A DNA stretch of 14,404 bases from Anaerolineaceae bacterium (lineage in GTDB: Bacteria > Chloroflexota > Anaerolineae > Anaerolineales > Anaerolineaceae), in contig DPKV01000216.1 of the NCBI GenBank assembly GCA_003542325.1, positions 1,530 through 15,933 on the forward strand, read 5' to 3'. The translations under genes and the position numbers were made by a program. Under the pieces are notes generated by a model. That model was not told the origin of the DNA. It was given only the letters and a program-made list of their open reading frames with translations, and did not search any database. Each line of letters starts with the position of its first letter. Within the stretch, counting starts at the first letter, position 1. Positions 6,660 to 14,327 of this stretch are shown one piece after another.

Positions 6660-9632
6660 TTGGCCCAAAATACAAAGGACCCATCAATTTCCATATCCAC
6701 CAGGTTAGCAAGCGATATTGACTATCAAAAGTTGATTGATAATCATCCTGACATGCTTTGCCAATGGCTCAAAGACGGCACGTTAATTCTTGCAAACAAG
6801 GCTTACTGTGAATATTTTGGTAAACAAATGAATGACCTGGTTGGAAAGACTTGTCTCGACTATATTCATCCCGATGACCAGGAAAAATTAAAACAACATA
6901 TCGCACGGTTTAATAGTGAATTCACTCAGGCCATAATTGAACTGAAGATCATCAACCCAAAGGGCGAAATCCGTTACCATCAATGGAACGACATTTACAT
7001 TTTCAACGAAAAGCGAAATCGTTGGGAATTTCTCTCAACAGGCCGTGACGTCACAGAGTTAAAATTGGCTGAGTTCGAGTTACAGAAAAGAGTTGAATTC
7101 GAGCGGTTGATCACTAAACATACCATTGAATTCATCAATCTATCTCTCTTCGATATCGACCATCGCATCACCAATTTGCTCTCTGAAATTGGGGAATATG
7201 CGAATGTTGATCGTGCTTATGTATTCTTATTCGATGACAATTTAGGATGCCTGACAAATACGCATGAGTGGTGCCGTCAGGGGATTGAACCACAGATTCA
7301 AAACCTCCAGTGCGTCCCGGCGGATTCGATATATTGGTGGGTAAAAAAGATAAAAAACTTTGAGACGGTTCTCATCCCTCAAATATCATCCTTGCCACCG
7401 GAAGCTGATTCTTTTAAAGCATCGTTGAAAGCTCAGGACATCCTGTCAGTGGCCGGTACTCCTCTGGTTAATGCCGGACAGATTCTGGGATTTATCGGCT
7501 TTGACGCTGTCAGTGTGGAAAAAAACTGGATGGAAGATGACATCACCATCCTCAGGTTAATTAGTGGCATTATTGGTGGGGCTATCGCTCAAAAACGAAG
7601 CCAGGAAGCCTTTTCAGAAGAGCGAAGATACCTTCAAAGCCTGAATGAGATCACTCGAGATTCTCTGAACTCCGACAATATTCAGGAAATGCTTGATATC
7701 ATCGCGGAAAAAAGTAAAACCCTCATCAAAGCTGACTATTGCTCAATCAACCTTTGGGATGAGGAACACAAAATTATTTCGACCTCTGCACGAAATGGGG
7801 AATTCTTACGGAATATGGATGGCAGCTTCCTGCAAATGGAAGAAACGACCATCACAAATCAAGTTTTTCAAACAGGCGATCTTCTAATTATTGAAGACAC
7901 AAGAAATACGCTACACCCTTCCATAATAAAAGCCTTTGGGACCGAATCGCTCTTAGCCATCCCAATCGTCACGAATGATAATCAGATGGGGGCTGCCATT
8001 TTCGGGTACACGAAACAACACACCTTCACAGAACACGAAATTCAACTCGCCCAGCAGGCTTCATCTCAAATTGCCATGGCAATCTTAAAACAACGGCTAT
8101 TGGATCAGGCGAAACGATCCGCACGAGAGGCAGAGACCCTTCATAAGGCGGGAACCATTGTCGCCGCGACGCTTGAACCGAACCTCGCAATTGAATCCAT
8201 CCTCGACCAATTGGAAATGGTCGTGCCTTTCGATTCCGCTTCCGTCCAAATTCTCCATGATGGTTACCTTGAAATTCGGGCAGGCAAAGGCTGGGCAAAA
8301 AAGAACTCTCCTGTGGGTCTGAAATTCCCGGTTCCCGGAGACAATCCCAACAGCAAGGTCATCCTATCAAAAGAACCGTTTGTACTCAATAATGCACCTG
8401 ACTTTTATGAGATATTCAGAGATTCAATACATTCCAGGATCCGTTCATGGCTCGGTGTCCCATTAAAAGTCCATGATGATGTGATTGGCCTCCTTACTTT
8501 GGATCACCATGAACCAAACTATTATTCAAATAAGCAGCTGATTACTTTAGCTTCAGCTTTTGCAGACCAGGTGGCAATCTCACTTGAAAATTCCCGGTTG
8601 TATGCTGCTGAGAAACGACGGGTCCAGGAACTGGACGCTTTGCGAGCGACAACTGCGGATATTACCAAAGAACTTGCGATTGAGAATTTAATCCAGGCTA
8701 TTCTTGAAAGAGCGACATCTTTATTACATGCAACGGGCGGTGAATTAGGGTTGGTCGATCCTAATGGAGAGCTCATTCATATTCACGTCAGCCATAATAT
8801 GGGAGCAAACAAGGTGGGTGTTGTCATCGAGCCTGGTGAGGGACTGATGGGGTATGTCGCGAAGACCCGCCAGATTGAAATGATCGAGGATTATCAGGAG
8901 TGGATCGGAAAATTGGATATTTACAAACAGAATAATATCCATGCAGCCATTGCCGCCCCATTGATGATCGGCAGCCATTTTTTGGGTGTTATTGGAATCA
9001 TGAATTCCGACCGAAAAAGAAAGTTCACAGATTCAGAAAAAAGTTTAATGAGCCAGTTTGCTCAACAGGCTGCCATCGCCGTGCAAAACGCACAACTCTT
9101 TGAAGAACGAAAACAACAGGCCCGGATTGACCTGACCACAGGAATTTATAACCGGCGGGGGTTGAATGAGCTCGGGATTCGTGAAATTGACCGCTCCCAA
9201 CGCTTTGATCGTCCATTAAGCTTGCTTATGGTCGATATCGACCATTTCAAACGCGTCAATGATACCTACGGGCACCCCATAGGGGACCTTGTCCTGAAAG
9301 AATTGGCAGACCGATTGAAAAACCATCTCCGTTCAATCGATATCCTGAGCCGGTATGGCGGCGAAGAATTCGTTATCATACTGCCCGAAACTGCGACCGA
9401 TCATGCCACTGAAGTCGCTGAACGTCTTCGAGAAGTTGTGGAACAGAAGCCATTCACACCGGATGGATTGGCTCTCCCAATCACAATCAGTCTGGGTATT
9501 TCCACATTAAATGGTGATGCGTTGGATATCCAAACGTTAATCAAGAATGCAGATGACGCCATGTATGTATCAAAGCGGTCAGGGCGTAACCAGGTGAATG
9601 TTTTTCCAAAAACCAACCAAAACCCATCATAA
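6660..9632 (+). CDS. Soluble diguanylate cyclase with PAS, four GAF-like domains and GGDEF
   Basis: This 990-residue signalling enzyme should make cyclic di-GMP from two GTP. Approximate domain order is PAS (18-138), GAF-like (144-318), GAF (322-484), GAF (489-654), GAF (655-820) and GGDEF (824-985). I see no transmembrane segment, so it is cytosolic and probably reads small ligands, redox state or light-type cofactors through the PAS/GAF tandem. The GGDEF domain looks active: the metal-binding DIDHFKRVND starts at Asp859 and the signature is GGEEF at 900-904. The inhibitory I-site RSID (891-894) lies exactly five residues before it, so product feedback is expected. There is no EAL or HD-GYP domain. 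The start is TTG, supported by AAGGA eight bases upstream and a sensible PAS N-terminus. Its stop is six bases from the stop of the convergent DUF4230 gene. Which signals the GAF domains bind is unknown. Confidence 0.93.
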   Translation: MAQNTKDPSISISTRLASDIDYQKLIDNHPDMLCQWLKDGTLILANKAYCEYFGKQMNDLVGKTCLDYIHPDDQEKLKQHIARFNSEFTQAIIELKIINPKGEIRYHQWNDIYIFNEKRNRWEFLSTGRDVTELKLAEFELQKRVEFERLITKHTIEFINLSLFDIDHRITNLLSEIGEYANVDRAYVFLFDDNLGCLTNTHEWCRQGIEPQIQNLQCVPADSIYWWVKKIKNFETVLIPQISSLPPEADSFKASLKAQDILSVAGTPLVNAGQILGFIGFDAVSVEKNWMEDDITILRLISGIIGGAIAQKRSQEAFSEERRYLQSLNEITRDSLNSDNIQEMLDIIAEKSKTLIKADYCSINLWDEEHKIISTSARNGEFLRNMDGSFLQMEETTITNQVFQTGDLLIIEDTRNTLHPSIIKAFGTESLLAIPIVTNDNQMGAAIFGYTKQHTFTEHEIQLAQQASSQIAMAILKQRLLDQAKRSAREAETLHKAGTIVAATLEPNLAIESILDQLEMVVPFDSASVQILHDGYLEIRAGKGWAKKNSPVGLKFPVPGDNPNSKVILSKEPFVLNNAPDFYEIFRDSIHSRIRSWLGVPLKVHDDVIGLLTLDHHEPNYYSNKQLITLASAFADQVAISLENSRLYAAEKRRVQELDALRATTADITKELAIENLIQAILERATSLLHATGGELGLVDPNGELIHIHVSHNMGANKVGVVIEPGEGLMGYVAKTRQIEMIEDYQEWIGKLDIYKQNNIHAAIAAPLMIGSHFLGVIGIMNSDRKRKFTDSEKSLMSQFAQQAAIAVQNAQLFEERKQQARIDLTTGIYNRRGLNELGIREIDRSQRFDRPLSLLMVDIDHFKRVNDTYGHPIGDLVLKELADRLKNHLRSIDILSRYGGEEFVIILPETATDHATEVAERLREVVEQKPFTPDGLALPITISLGISTLNGDALDIQTLIKNADDAMYVSKRSGRNQVNVFPKTNQNPS

Positions 9633-9638
9633 GCATAA

Positions 9639-10310
9639 TCACTTAAAAATTACATGTAAGTATCCCAGGCTGTTAAAAAATCTCTCAAGAAAAATTTCCG
9701 CATTCGTCTTTGCCTGTTCAAGAATCCCATCCTCAACAGCAGCTCTATAAATCTCCTCTTCAGCCGCTTGTCGGGCACTTGTTTCCAATTCGGGGTCGCT
9801 TTTTCTGAATAGACCGGTCGTGCGGTCATATATGTATGATTCGTCATTGTTCAGTGTCGCCACGAAAACTTCGGGATCAGGCAATTGGACATGAAGTGTA
9901 TCCCCCTCAAGCGAAAAGTCTGAGGTTGAAATCTTTGATAAATCAATCCCTGCAATTACCATCCCATGAGCGACCAATAACAACTTATCGCCAAACAAGG
10001 GGCCAAAAACACCCTGATTTACCTCAGCGGTGATCACTTTTTCCACAGTATACTGGATCGTCTCCAGCCTTGCCAATGATTGCACTTCCCGGATGATCGT
10101 GACCGGATCGGGCAATATTGTAGGGGTCGGATGTAACAGGCTGGATATTTGTGTGGAAATGGTCTGGTTGGCTTGTTGAAGCGGTAAGATGGCTGCGTCT
10201 ATGGTTTGATTGATCTTGACTGACAGGAATATAATTGAGCCAATGATGGTCACTAAAATCAACATTATTAAAGCACTAATAAGGGTAAATCCATGGTTCT
10301 TCTTCTCCAT
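9639..10310 (-). CDS. DUF4230 family membrane-anchored protein with a pilin-like N-terminus
   Basis: Starting at ATG 10310, with AAGGA six bases upstream, this is 223 residues. An in-frame TTG at 10328 lies upstream of that ribosome site and is less likely. One N-terminal hydrophobic helix (about 8-28) anchors the protein, with the rest probably outside the cell. The body from about residue 68 resembles DUF4230: a strand-rich region with VEKVITAEVNQGVFGPLFGDK and GDTLHVQLPDPEVF, then a long charged helix. The function of this family is not established. The leader MEKKNHG followed by FTLIS resembles a type IV prepilin cleavage site, but the usual glutamate at position 5 is serine. A perfect TATAAT at 10364-10359 lies 48 bases upstream, though no good -35 accompanies it. 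Family assignment is fairly secure; localisation is inferred. Confidence 0.8.
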   Translation of the reverse strand: MEKKNHGFTLISALIMLILVTIIGSIIFLSVKINQTIDAAILPLQQANQTISTQISSLLHPTPTILPDPVTIIREVQSLARLETIQYTVEKVITAEVNQGVFGPLFGDKLLLVAHGMVIAGIDLSKISTSDFSLEGDTLHVQLPDPEVFVATLNNDESYIYDRTTGLFRKSDPELETSARQAAEEEIYRAAVEDGILEQAKTNAEIFLERFFNSLGYLHVIFK

Positions 10311-10405
10311 TTTATTTCCTTTCCACAATTCCGAGAGTTAAGCCATCTGGATACTTAAATTATAAGAATTCATTCCTCGATAATCATATTACAATTCTCT
10401 GCCAG

Positions 10406-10439
10406 AAAAAAGCCACCCCCGATCGTCTGGTCGGGGGTG
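10406..10439 (-). terminator. Rho-independent terminator of the GNAT-like gene
   Basis: On the reverse strand CACCCCCGA (10439-10431) pairs perfectly with TCGGGGGTG (10422-10414) around an 8-base loop. After two intervening bases comes a run of six T (10411-10406). It starts 16 bases after the stop codon of the gene at 10456-11586 and separates it from the DUF4230 gene on the same strand. Confidence 0.9.
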
Positions 10440-10455
10440 ATTATATTCTGCAAGC

Positions 10456-11586
10456 TCAGATTTCGCGCTGATAAACGCGGTGGTTCTTATAGAACTTCAC
10501 CCCCAGGTTTTTCAAGTCTTTTCGCATTTGGACGGCTGTTTCTGCCACCTGGGTCAACTCGGAATGCTTGAATTGAGGATTTCTATGCATTGCTTTTTCC
10601 AATTCAGCATACATGATGGCGTTACCACCCAGCCCCTGATACTCCGGCAGGATACCGACGCCATTGAAGGAGATCCATTTCGTCTTCTTGATCTCCCGCA
10701 TGAGGCGGACTATATCAAACGGGCCAAGTTTACCTTTGTTTCTTTGCATCGCAGCCGAGACGTCCGGGAAAGGAAACAGGAAACCGACGACTTCATTTTC
10801 GCGGGTTATCACATTAAAAATAGTCGGGTCCAATATTGTCATGATGTTTTTCACAACAAAATCAATCTCACGCTGTGTCAAAGGGTAATATTCCCAATTC
10901 TTTACAAACGCTTTATTGTAGGCCTCACCAATTTTGGGTGCCCAGGAAACAAGCTCTTTCTTATTCGCAAATTCAACCACTTCAAAAGTACCGCGCTTCT
11001 TGGCAATCTGAGCAGCTTTGCGGACTTTTTCCGGCAAATTGAAGTCTTGCGGTTCAATATAGCTTGAGACAAAGTCCACTACTTTGGAAAATCCCAGGTT
11101 TTCTACCAGATCACGATAATAGGGATAATTGTAGTTCATCATGTTCATCATCTGTCTGTGTTCAAAGCCTTCAATCTGGATTCCGTAGCCATCCAAAGGA
11201 CCAAAGCCTTTAGGCCCAACCAGTTTGGTCAGGCCGCGTCTCTTCGCCCACTCAAATACCGTCTCAAAAAGTGCATTTGCTACTTCCTGATCGTTCACAC
11301 ACTCAAATAGATAAAATTCAGCGTCTTTCGTATCATGATATTTGTTGAAGGGTTTATTTTCCAGGGCTGCAATTCTTCCAACGATTTTGTCATTTTTTTC
11401 GGCATAGAAGAATTCAGCATCAGAGTGGTCGTAATACGGGTGTTTCTTCGGGTTAAGCATCATTTTGACATCCGCGATAAACGGCGGTACCCATTGTGGA
11501 TGGTTCGCATATAACTCAAAAGGAAACTTTACGAACCGAGTGATGTCACCCTTTGATTCAAGATCAACTTTATGAAGATTTAGCAT
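10456..11586 (-). CDS. GNAT-superfamily-like protein of about 376 residues (YghO-like), substrate unknown
   Basis: The C-terminal third has the acetyl-CoA-binding look of GNAT enzymes: VGILPEYQGLGGNAIMYAEL at about 313-332, where QGLGGNA corresponds to the Q/RxxGxA loop. The N-terminal half (about 1-150) also looks like a degenerate GNAT fold, with DKIVGRIAALEN near 66-77 and GPKGFGPLDGYG near 124-135. The whole may therefore be a tandem of two related folds. Similar proteins occur widely in bacteria as uncharacterised or YghO-like N-acetyltransferases; no substrate is known to me. The ATG has AAGGG five bases upstream. The gene is a single transcription unit: a strong terminator follows, and a possible promoter lies at 11671-11698. 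It has no signal peptide, so it is presumably cytosolic. Catalytic activity is an inference. Confidence 0.75.
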   Translation of the reverse strand: MLNLHKVDLESKGDITRFVKFPFELYANHPQWVPPFIADVKMMLNPKKHPYYDHSDAEFFYAEKNDKIVGRIAALENKPFNKYHDTKDAEFYLFECVNDQEVANALFETVFEWAKRRGLTKLVGPKGFGPLDGYGIQIEGFEHRQMMNMMNYNYPYYRDLVENLGFSKVVDFVSSYIEPQDFNLPEKVRKAAQIAKKRGTFEVVEFANKKELVSWAPKIGEAYNKAFVKNWEYYPLTQREIDFVVKNIMTILDPTIFNVITRENEVVGFLFPFPDVSAAMQRNKGKLGPFDIVRLMREIKKTKWISFNGVGILPEYQGLGGNAIMYAELEKAMHRNPQFKHSELTQVAETAVQMRKDLKNLGVKFYKNHRVYQREI

Positions 11587-11670
11587 AATTTCCCTTCTTC
11601 TACAAAAAAGAATGTGTTAATCAATAAAACAAAAATTAATAGGCTGGGTTACGACTAAAAACTTTTTCCA

Positions 11671-11698
11671 ATTCTATCAAAACAATCTAACTAACCAA
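11671..11698 (-). promoter_or_regulatory. Possible promoter of the GNAT-like gene
   Basis: On the reverse strand TTGGTT (11698-11693) and TAGAAT (11676-11671) are spaced by 16 bases. The -10 matches consensus at five of six positions and the -35 at three. Transcription would start near 11664, leaving a leader of about 78 bases. This is the best pair in the gap between this gene and tetR, but it is not strong. Confidence 0.35.
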
Positions 11699-11861
11699 AA
11701 TCAACCGCACGGCTTATCAAGTTCAGATATATCGACTTAACAGGTAAACGCTCAATCAAAAAGCGGTCATTCGATTATATACCCAAAACCGGGATTTCCA
11801 TTTTTGCCGATTAAGATTTCTGATTTGTCCCCCCAAATTGTAGTCCTGATCAATAATTAAT

Positions 11862-12437
11862 TCAGATCAACATCTCCACCGCCTGACGCAGGAAACGCTC
11901 CCGGGTAACCGGCTCCCTCAAATCCATCCAGGCGTCTTCGCTCTCTTGCGTTTTAAACAATCCATACATGATAATATATGAAAAGATCATATTCAAACTG
12001 AATTTTATTTGTTGGGGGCTCCTCCCCGCACCGCTTTCCCTGATGGCATTCTCAGCGAGCTCTATCCAGGAACCAAGGAGTTGCGTCAGTGTATCACGCC
12101 TGTTGGCATAATAAATTGGCCCCATCAAATGCGCCCGAATAATATTCGGAAAGTTTTCAACACCCTCAATGATATAAACCAGTAACTCCCGGAGCCTGGT
12201 CTCAATCGATTCCTCGGTGGTCAGAATATCCTTTGTATCGCCGAGCATGTGGTTCGCTGTATGATTCAGCGCTTCTTCCACAAGGTTGTCCTTTGTTCCA
12301 TAATAATAATGAAGGGCAGCATTATTTACACCGGCTTCTTCTGCGATCAACCGGGTGGTGAGATTATCCAAACCATGTTTTTCAATGGCGTCAATGGTTG
12401 AAATTAAAATGTGTTCTTTTGTTGGCTGATTGCTCAT
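11862..12437 (-). CDS. TetR/AcrR-family transcriptional regulator
   Basis: Starting at ATG 12437, with AAGGG four bases upstream, this is 191 residues, a normal TetR length. The open frame reaches back to 12554, but that part overlaps the preceding gene and is not TetR-like. The N-terminal DNA-binding domain covers about 4-55: the helix-turn-helix is in TTRLIAEEAGVNNAALHYYY, followed by GTKDNLVEEAL, both typical of the family. The C-terminal helical domain, which would bind a small ligand and dimerise, is unassigned. The gene starts 17 bases after the stop of the broken SDR frame and shares its promoter. The inverted repeats at 13402-13434, between this operon and the divergent SDR, are the obvious candidate operator, which would make it autoregulatory. 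The ligand is unknown. Confidence 0.92.
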   Translation of the reverse strand: MSNQPTKEHILISTIDAIEKHGLDNLTTRLIAEEAGVNNAALHYYYGTKDNLVEEALNHTANHMLGDTKDILTTEESIETRLRELLVYIIEGVENFPNIIRAHLMGPIYYANRRDTLTQLLGSWIELAENAIRESGAGRSPQQIKFSLNMIFSYIIMYGLFKTQESEDAWMDLREPVTRERFLRQAVEMLI

Positions 12438-12454
12438 GATGCCCTTCTTCCAAC

Positions 12455-13321
12455 TCAAACCTGTTCTGCATGTAATCCATGTGAATCGATGCGCAATTCC
12501 GGTTCTCCAATTTGTCCATGCAACCTGGCGGCAATCGCCCGGGTTTTCTGCCACCTTCGCCAGATCAGCCAGGCCACCCAGTCTGCCGGCAAAAGCGAGC
12601 TCATCGCTGTCAAAGTCCGATTAATCCATCCCGGGATATTGACCGAGTAACCCACCAAGGCCCGGTTGATGGCATTAAAGACCACCTGCCCGGTTTGAAG
12701 TGTGGTCACCTGTCCCGCCCATCCCTGCGAGGTGATGGAATTAATGGTGTCCTCCTTTGTCGCCAGTCCTGCGGGATATAAAGCCATGACACGAATATTC
12801 CTGGGCCGCTGCTCCTGCCGCATCGCCCGTGAAAAATCCAGCAAAAACCGGTACGATGCAGCGTAAATAGCTTTCATCGGCATCGAATAAAAACCGGCCA
12901 TGCTGCTGACATTAATAATATACAGCGGTTGGTCCGTCCGCTGGTTTTCAATAACAGCACGAGTCATAGCCACGGCGGCTTCAATATTCACCTTCAGGAT
13001 AGTGTCAATCTCATTGGATGCACGATCCATAAACGCCCCATCAAAGTCAATTCCCGCGACATTGATCAACATGCTGAAGTCTATCCCCAAATTGGAGATC
13101 CGCTGCCAAAATAATCTTCTTGCCTCCGGATCAGCAAGGTCGCATAAGTCAAATAATACCTTTACGTTATGCAGTTCCTTCAATCCGTTAGCCAGACGTT
13201 CTAGTTTATCGGAGGAAATATCTGTTAAATACAAATCTCAGCCCCGTGAAGCGCATTCCATCGCAAAAGCTTTGCCTAAACCACCAGCAGCGTCGGTAAT
13301 ACACACAAAATATTTCGCCAT
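12455..13321 (-). pseudogene. Short-chain dehydrogenase/reductase gene interrupted by an in-frame TGA
   Basis: The gene begins at ATG 13321, with AAGG six bases upstream and a strong promoter, and reads as an SDR for 27 residues: KYFVCITDAAGGLGKAF, then MECASRG. It then meets TGA at 13240-13238. The same frame continues without shift as DLYLTDISSDKLERLANGL to the natural TGA at 12455, 288 codons in all. The stop sits where family members have an aromatic residue, so TGG to TGA is a likely cause. Two further key residues are altered. The coenzyme motif TGxxxGxG reads TDAAGGLG, and the catalytic YxxxK reads YAASY, although INVAG and the catalytic serine region NVSSMAG remain. Together these point to a decaying, probably inactive enzyme. 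The shorter frame from TTG 13234 lacks the nucleotide-binding start and a ribosome site. tetR follows in the same transcript. Confidence 0.82.
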
Positions 13322-13368
13322 AGTCTGCCTTATCATTTTGTTTTTTGGACATTTTCGTATATAAATTA

Positions 13369-13397
13369 ATCATAATGAAGAACTTGCATATTGTCAA
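13369..13397 (-). promoter_or_regulatory. Strong sigma70 promoter of the SDR-tetR operon
   Basis: On the reverse strand a perfect TTGACA (13397-13392) is followed after exactly 17 bases by TATGAT (13374-13369), five of six to consensus. Transcription would start near 13362, giving a leader of about 40 bases to the ATG at 13321. It points into the broken SDR gene and tetR. Confidence 0.82.
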
Positions 13398-13412
13398 GCG
13401 TTTGGTTATACT
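13384..13412 (+). promoter_or_regulatory. Possible promoter of the forward SDR gene, overlapping the operator
   Basis: TTGCAT (13384-13389) and TATACT (13407-13412) are spaced by 17 bases. The -10 is good (five of six) and the -35 weak (three of six). The -10 lies inside the left arm of the inverted repeat, so a protein bound there would block it. A weak -35 with a buried -10 suits a repressed promoter. Confidence 0.45.
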
Positions 13413-13434
13413 ATTTGGTATAACCAATTGGTTA
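13402..13434. promoter_or_regulatory. Overlapping inverted repeats, probable TetR operator
   Basis: A perfect 10-bp inverted repeat, TTGGTTATAC (13402-13411) and GTATAACCAA (13418-13427), is separated by six bases. Its right arm is reused in a second perfect palindrome, TAACCAATTGGTTA (13421-13434). The heptamer TTGGTTA thus occurs three times in alternating orientation within 33 bp. It covers the -10 of the forward SDR promoter and lies just upstream of the -35 of the SDR-tetR promoter. This arrangement is typical for a TetR-family repressor controlling its own operon and a divergent gene. The link to this TetR protein is inferred. Confidence 0.72.
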
Positions 13435-13457
13435 ATTTGAGAGGAAATTCAAGGAAT

Positions 13458-14327
13458 ATGGAAAAAACACCTTCAAAGATAACTGTAATTACTGGCGCCA
13501 CTGCCGGCATCGGCCTGGCTGCAGCCATGGGATTGGCCGGAGAAGACCATATCATCATTGGTGTGGGACGTTCGCAGGAAAAAGTTGACATAGCCCGCCA
13601 GGTCATCCTCGAAAAACATCCTGACGCCGATGTCACCTACCTATTAACCGACCTGTCTTCACAGGAGCAGGTACGTCAACTGGCAAAAGAAGTCAAAGAC
13701 TTGCTGTCTGATCGCCAGTTAGACCATCTGGATGTTCTGGTCAACAACGCCGGCGCTGTAACAAGCTGGTTTACGCTCACAGAAGACGGATACGAACACC
13801 AATTCGCTGTCAATCATCTGGCACCTTTCCTTCTGACTCACGAATTAATGCCCTTACTGGAGAAATCCGAACAAGCACGTGTTCTTACAACCAGCTCTGC
13901 ATCGCATCGTAACACAAGAATGCACTGGAAGGATGTCATGCTCGGTAAGCACTATGGCACCCTCCGAGCCTATAAGCAATCAAAGTTGGCGAATGTTCTC
14001 TTTACGCTTGAACTTAATCGGCGTCTGGGTCACGGCTCCACTATCACCGCTTACGCCATCGATCCGGGACTGGTCAGTACAACTATCGGCACCAAGGACA
14101 CCAGTGGTTTTGTAAACTGGTTCTGGAAAAAGCGCAGCAGTAAGGGTGCGCCACCAGAAATTGCTGCCGAAACGATCATTTATCTTGCCTGCCGGAAAGA
14201 AATCCCTTATCAGGATGCCTTCTACTGGAAGGAATGCCACCCTATCGCCCCCAGTCGTTATGCGCAAAAAGAAGAACCAGCTGCCAGATTATGGGAACTC
14301 TCAGAAACATTATGTGGGATTGAATAA
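13458..14327 (+). CDS. Classical short-chain dehydrogenase/reductase (retinol dehydrogenase/WWOX-like group)
   Basis: This 289-residue NAD(P)-dependent oxidoreductase is cytosolic. From ATG 13458 the coenzyme motif TGATAGIG is at 12-19, Arg38 follows the second strand (often NADP-preferring), and NNAG is at 96-99. The active site is Asn119, a serine in TTSSAS (144-149), Tyr172 and Lys176 in YKQSK, with DPGLVST at 202-208. All catalytic residues are present, unlike in the neighbouring broken SDR. An in-frame TTG at 13428 would add ten residues but lies within the operator, so I prefer the ATG. The ribosome site is awkward: GAGGA is 12 bases away and AAGGA only two. Divergent placement from tetR suggests repression by that protein. 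Its substrate, probably a lipophilic alcohol, aldehyde or ketone, is unknown. Confidence 0.92.
   Translation: MEKTPSKITVITGATAGIGLAAAMGLAGEDHIIIGVGRSQEKVDIARQVILEKHPDADVTYLLTDLSSQEQVRQLAKEVKDLLSDRQLDHLDVLVNNAGAVTSWFTLTEDGYEHQFAVNHLAPFLLTHELMPLLEKSEQARVLTTSSASHRNTRMHWKDVMLGKHYGTLRAYKQSKLANVLFTLELNRRLGHGSTITAYAIDPGLVSTTIGTKDTSGFVNWFWKKRSSKGAPPEIAAETIIYLACRKEIPYQDAFYWKECHPIAPSRYAQKEEPAARLWELSETLCGIE

Noticed and set aside
6632..6721. 29-residue upstream reading frame overlapping the cyclase start
   Set aside because: It has an ATG but no ribosome site and no recognisable product; overlap with the main start is likely chance.
9650..9659. Palindrome TTACATGTAA at the junction of the two convergent genes
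   Set aside because: It is a 10-bp match inside the last codons of the DUF4230 gene, with no stem-loop and T-run arrangement; probably chance.
10480..11067. Forward open frame of 195 codons opposite the GNAT-like gene
   Set aside because: It is the mirror of a convincing reverse gene and has a Cys/His/Phe-rich composition typical of an antisense frame.
12438..12554. Possible 39-residue N-terminal extension of the TetR protein
   Set aside because: It overlaps the end of the SDR frame, and the TetR domain begins normally at ATG 12437 with its own ribosome site.
13238..13240. TGA in the SDR gene as recoded tryptophan, glycine or selenocysteine
   Set aside because: Several other genes here end in TGA, I see no obvious selenocysteine-type hairpin just after the codon, and two other active-site losses favour simple decay. 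A sequencing error remains possible.
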